A program made the position numbers and the translations under genes. 64,000 bases of DNA from Lysinibacillus_B sp031181585 (GTDB taxonomy: Bacteria; Bacillota; Bacilli; Bacillales_A; Planococcaceae): positions 930,001-994,000 of the forward strand of contig NZ_CP154840.1 of assembly GCF_047301505.1 (NCBI RefSeq), given 5' to 3'. The notes beneath the pieces are model-generated. The model saw only the letters and a list, made by a program, of their open reading frames with translations. It ran no database searches and was not told the origin of the DNA. Below, in pieces: positions 61,147 through 64,000 of this stretch; position 1 is the stretch's first letter; each line of letters opens with the position of its first letter.

Positions 61147-61175
61147 AAAAGGGAGCCTTTTTAGGTTTCCCTTTT
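61147..61175 (+). terminator. Terminator after ymfJ
   Basis: AAAAGGGA (61147-61154) pairs with TCCCTTTT (61168-61175), and an inner GCC/GGT stem with one bulge extends it. A few A/T bases follow. Separates ymfFHIJ from ymfK. Confidence 0.75.
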
Positions 61176-61257
61176 GATTTTCTGGTGAATAATTAGGGAG
61201 GATAACTTTCCAGTAACTTTATTTTTATTATTGTAGTAAAAAACAGTGCTTTCGAAC

Positions 61258-61286
61258 TTTTCAATACATACAAAATCCGCTATCAT
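61258..61286 (+). promoter_or_regulatory. Possible ymfK promoter
   Basis: TTTTCA (61258-61263), 17-base spacer, TATCAT (61281-61286), 51 bases before ymfK. Moderate match to sigma-A. Confidence 0.4.
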
Positions 61287-61337
61287 GGAACTTATAAAAG
61301 TTTTTGGCGTTTCTAAATAGAGGGGACGGATACATTC

Positions 61338-62126
61338 ATGGGCGAATGGTATTTCGAGTATGAAATTCAAGTAAATCGACCGGGGCTGCTAGGAGATATC
61401 GCCTCACTGCTAGGGATGCTTCGTGTAAATATTGTTACCATTAATGGCGTGGATGAAGTCCGCCGTGGTATGCTTGTTAAGGCTGAAAAAGACGAATCAA
61501 TCGAGCGTTTCATATCCATTGTTTCTACAATGGAGCATATTAATATTACAAAGTTCCGGGTCCCTAAGCTGCGAGATCGATTAGCCGTGCGGCACGGACA
61601 TTATATTCCTAAAGACGCGGATGAAAAAAATACATTTCGTTTCGTACGCAGCGAACTAGGTATTTTAGTCGACTTCATGGCTGAGCTCTTTAAAAAGGAT
61701 GGCAATAAGCTGATAGGGATAAGGGGAATGCCGCGGGTCGGCAAGACAGAATCCATCGTAGCGGCCAGCGTCTGTGCTAATAAAAGGTGGATCTTCCTAT
61801 CCTCCACAATGATCAAGCAGACGGTCCGAAGCTCACTCATAGGTGATGAGTTTAACGGGAATAATATTTTTATATTAGATGGTGCTGTGACGCGAAGGTC
61901 CAATGATGAGCGGCATCAACAGCTCGTTCGGGAAATGATGCATATGGATACGATCAAAGTAGTGGAACATCCGGATATTTTCGTACAACATTCCGAATAT
62001 AAATTGGAGGACTTTGATTATATTATAGAGCTGCGTAATCATCCAGACGAAGAAATTACGTATGAATTGATTGATAAAAATAATATGATGTCTTCAGTAA
62101 ATGATTTTGGAGGATTTAATTTTTAA
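61338..62126 (+). CDS. ymfK: YmfK family protein (DUF3388) with ACT-like and P-loop segments
   Basis: Function unknown. The 262 residues begin with an ACT-type stretch (YEIQVNRPGLLGDIASLLGM and INGVDEVRRGMLV, about residues 7-50) that could bind a small ligand. A P-loop-like motif follows, GIRGMPRVGKTE (127-138), in the second half, and FILDGAVTRR may be a Walker B-like strand. The protein is conserved in Bacillales beside ymfM/pgsA. The mixed architecture suggests a ligand-sensing NTPase, but this is inference. Start ATG follows GAGGGGAC with a short spacer. Confidence 0.85.
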   Translation: MGEWYFEYEIQVNRPGLLGDIASLLGMLRVNIVTINGVDEVRRGMLVKAEKDESIERFISIVSTMEHINITKFRVPKLRDRLAVRHGHYIPKDADEKNTFRFVRSELGILVDFMAELFKKDGNKLIGIRGMPRVGKTESIVAASVCANKRWIFLSSTMIKQTVRSSLIGDEFNGNNIFILDGAVTRRSNDERHQQLVREMMHMDTIKVVEHPDIFVQHSEYKLEDFDYIIELRNHPDEEITYELIDKNNMMSSVNDFGGFNF

Positions 62127-62146
62127 ATAAAAAGTAGGTGTTATGG

Positions 62147-63028
62147 TTGACAGAATTAGGAACTCGCCTCAAAGAAGCGAGATTAGCAAAAGGATATAGC
62201 TTAGAAGATTTACAAGAGCTTACCAAGATTCAAAAACGGTATTTAGTGGGTATAGAAGAGGGAAACTATTCAATCATGCCAGGGTCCTTCTATGTGAGAG
62301 CATTTATAAAACAATATGCAGAGGCTGTAGGACTGGATCCTGAGGAACTGCTTGACCAGTTCAAGAAGGATGTACCTGGAACGCAGACAGCGGAGGTAGT
62401 GGAATCATACAAACAAAGTCCAAGCCGGCGTAAACTGGCAAATCGCTCTTCTAATAAAACAATGGAAGTGATGCCAAAAGTTATAGTGGCGTTGTTTATT
62501 ATTGTTATTATCGCGGTAATTTCGATATTATACTGGGCAAAATCCCAGGAATCAAATGATGTTTATGAGGATGAGGCAAAGCCAATCGAGTACGTGAAGC
62601 CGACGACAGATGAAGATCAGCAGGGCACTGAAGATGGCGCAGCAACTGAGGATACAGAAGAGTCAGTTGAGGAAGAAGAGCCTGTAGTGGAAGAGCCTGC
62701 TCAAGCCATCTCGCCAGGGCAAGTAAATGGGGAAGATGTAAACTTTGAAGTGACTGGCACGGAAGAATTAAAAATACGCGTTGAAATTATCAACAGCGCT
62801 AGTTGGATTGCTTTCCGTAATACACAAGGCGTAGATAACCTTGGCAAAATGTACAATCCGGGTGAAACAGTAGAATATGATGCTACTGCCGATGGGTATG
62901 TACGTATCCGATTAGGCAGTGCAGCAAGTGCGAAAGTATTTGTGAATGATGAGGAAGTGACATCACCTTCAAATGGTGTAACACAAAACTTCATTATCCA
63001 ATTAGCTCAAGAACAACAAGCTCAGTAG
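62147..63028 (+). CDS. ymfM: YmfM, RodZ-like cell-shape protein
   Basis: Bacterial RodZ homologue linking the MreB cytoskeleton to the membrane. TTG 62147 is chosen (start LTELGTRLKEARLAKGYS as in the family, AGGTG upstream) instead of an in-frame GTG at 62138. The 293 residues have an N-terminal helix-turn-helix (RLKEARLAKGYSLEDLQELT and SFYVRAFIKQYA), one membrane segment around residues 108-127, a Glu-rich acidic linker, and a C-terminal beta domain (RVEIINSASWIAFRNTQG). pgsA follows 46 bases later. Confidence 0.92.
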   Translation: MTELGTRLKEARLAKGYSLEDLQELTKIQKRYLVGIEEGNYSIMPGSFYVRAFIKQYAEAVGLDPEELLDQFKKDVPGTQTAEVVESYKQSPSRRKLANRSSNKTMEVMPKVIVALFIIVIIAVISILYWAKSQESNDVYEDEAKPIEYVKPTTDEDQQGTEDGAATEDTEESVEEEEPVVEEPAQAISPGQVNGEDVNFEVTGTEELKIRVEIINSASWIAFRNTQGVDNLGKMYNPGETVEYDATADGYVRIRLGSAASAKVFVNDEEVTSPSNGVTQNFIIQLAQEQQAQ

Positions 63029-63054
63029 TCATCTTTACGATGGCTACTTTGTTT
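63024..63054 (+). terminator. Weak terminator-like hairpin between ymfM and pgsA
   Basis: AGTAGTCATC (63024-63033) pairs with GATGGCTACT (63039-63048), one G-T pair, then TTGTTT. It overlaps the ymfM stop. Efficiency is doubtful; pgsA may depend on read-through. Confidence 0.5.
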
Positions 63055-63074
63055 CAAATGAAAGGTGTTAACAA

Positions 63075-63653
63075 ATGAATATTCCAAATAAGATTACAGT
63101 CTCTCGTATTTGCTTGATACCATTCTTTATGATTGTAATTATGTTTGACTTTGGCTGGGGAACGATGGAACTGTTCGGTGCAGAAATGCCCGTCCATCAT
63201 TTTGTAGGGGCAATGATTTTCATTGCCGCATCAGTAACTGACTGGGTGGACGGTTATTATGCACGTAAATACAATCTGGTTACAAATCTAGGGAAGTTTT
63301 TAGATCCGCTGGCGGACAAGCTGCTTGTTTCGGCGGCTCTTATCCTGCTGGTGGAAATCGACCTGGCTCCTGCTTGGATCGTTATTATTATTATTTCCCG
63401 GGAATTTGCTGTAACGGGTCTTCGCCTGATCTTGGCGGGTGAAGGCGAAGTAGTAGCAGCAAATCAACTAGGCAAAATTAAGACGTGGGCGCAAATTGTA
63501 GCCATTTCAGCACTTTTTTTACACAATACCATTTTTACAATGATGGGCATCCCGTTTGATGATATTGCGCTTTATGTAGCGCTATTCTTTACCATTTGGT
63601 CTGGTTGGGATTATTTCTATTTAAACCGCCGTGTATTATTAGACTCCAAATAA
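63075..63653 (+). CDS. pgsA: CDP-diacylglycerol-glycerol-3-phosphate phosphatidyltransferase
   Basis: Makes phosphatidylglycerol phosphate from the CDP-diacylglycerol produced by CdsA. The 192 residues have the CDP-alcohol phosphotransferase signature: DWVDGYYARKYN followed by TNLGKFLDPLADK (residues about 55-80), and four or more membrane segments. AAAGGTG lies upstream of the ATG. Essential in B. subtilis. In the usual place before cinA-recA. Confidence 0.97.
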   Translation: MNIPNKITVSRICLIPFFMIVIMFDFGWGTMELFGAEMPVHHFVGAMIFIAASVTDWVDGYYARKYNLVTNLGKFLDPLADKLLVSAALILLVEIDLAPAWIVIIIISREFAVTGLRLILAGEGEVVAANQLGKIKTWAQIVAISALFLHNTIFTMMGIPFDDIALYVALFFTIWSGWDYFYLNRRVLLDSK

Positions 63654-63665
63654 GTGAGGTTAATT

Positions 63666-64000
63666 ATGAAGGCAGAAATTATTGCAGTAGGCTCAGAACT
63701 ACTATTAGGACAGATCGCGAATACAAATGCTAAATTTATTTCCCAGCAGCTTTCAGAGCTGGGAATTGATGTCTACTACCATACAGTAGTAGGAGATAAT
63801 GCTGGACGGCTAAAAGAAGCGATTCGTATAGCGGAAAATCGTGCAGACTGCATTATCTTTTCCGGCGGCTTAGGACCGACAAAAGATGATTTGACGAAGG
63901 AAACAATCGCTGATCATTTAGGAGTGGAACTCGTTCACGATGAGAAAGCACTTAAATTGATAGAAGAGTATTTTACGAAGCATGGACGTGAAATGACGGA
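63666..64000 (+). CDS. cinA: CinA (competence/damage-inducible protein), 5' part only
   Basis: CinA is a nucleotide-processing protein (NMN deamidase/ADP-ribose pyrophosphatase family), usually co-transcribed with recA. The frame opens at ATG 63666, with a weak GAGG ribosome-binding site, and runs off the right edge; 111 complete codons are visible. MKAEIIAVGSELLLGQIANTNAKFI and IIFSGGLGPTKDDLTKE (in blocks) are the N-terminal MoaB/MogA-like domain signatures. The length beyond the edge is unknown. Confidence 0.96.
   Translation, partial: MKAEIIAVGSELLLGQIANTNAKFISQQLSELGIDVYYHTVVGDNAGRLKEAIRIAENRADCIIFSGGLGPTKDDLTKETIADHLGVELVHDEKALKLIEEYFTKHGREMT

Overview
This window is a stretch of the core chromosome of a motile, endospore-forming member of the Bacillales. 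Gene order closely follows the Bacillus subtilis fla/che - rpsB - uppS - polC - nusA/infB - pnp - spoVF - spoIIIE - ymf - pgsA - cinA backbone. Low-to-moderate GC, strong AGGAGG ribosome sites, dipicolinate synthase genes (spores) and several local losses relative to B. subtilis (no ylxY, dapG or tepA at the expected places) suggest a Planococcaceae-type organism (Lysinibacillus/Solibacillus-like). That placement is an inference from synteny and protein style; the genus cannot be fixed from the sequence alone. Almost every gene is on the + strand; the one exception is a four- to five-gene block at 40.1-42.8 kb.

Layout. 1-14.2 kb: distal part of the fla/che operon (tail of fliO, fliP, fliQ, fliR, flhB, flhA, flhF, flhG, cheB, cheA, cheW, cheC, cheD, an unrecognised membrane protein, sigD, a small unknown and a SwrB-like protein). 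flhF is split by a +1 frame change, with a strong hairpin just after the stop. A terminator and an own promoter separate sigD from the upstream operon. 14.2-17.6 kb: translation and nucleotide genes rpsB, tsf, pyrH, frr. 17.7-28.1 kb: envelope and replication genes uppS, cdsA, dxr, rseP, proS, polC. 28.1-33.9 kb: a spacer with four tandem hairpins, then rimP, nusA, rnpM(ylxR), ylxQ, infB, ylxP, rbfA. 33.9-40 kb: truB, ribF, rpsO, pnp, mlpA.

40.1-42.8 kb: a minus-strand GntR/ABC-2 transporter cassette (YtrA-like repressor, a 40-codon ORF, ATPase, two membrane proteins) with an obvious palindromic operator. It lies between mlpA and ymxH, which are close neighbours in B. subtilis. 42.8-46.5 kb: ymxH, dpaA, dpaB (dipicolinate, probably mother-cell expressed), then asd and dapA, which make the dipicolinate/lysine precursor. 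46.5-47.3 kb: a 735-base gap without a recognisable gene. 47.3-51.5 kb: RNase J2 and an FtsK/SpoIIIE translocase. 51.6-57.4 kb: a nucleoside-type ABC importer (GntR regulator, lipoprotein, double ATPase, two permeases) with a CodY-like box. 57.5-64 kb: ymfF, ymfH, ymfI, ymfJ, ymfK, ymfM, pgsA and the 5' part of cinA.

No rRNA, tRNA, IS element, prophage or CRISPR array was seen. The observations most worth following are the broken flhF with its hairpin, the multi-hairpin leader before rimP-nusA, the small ORF inside the ABC cassette, and the control elements around sigD and the nucleoside importer.
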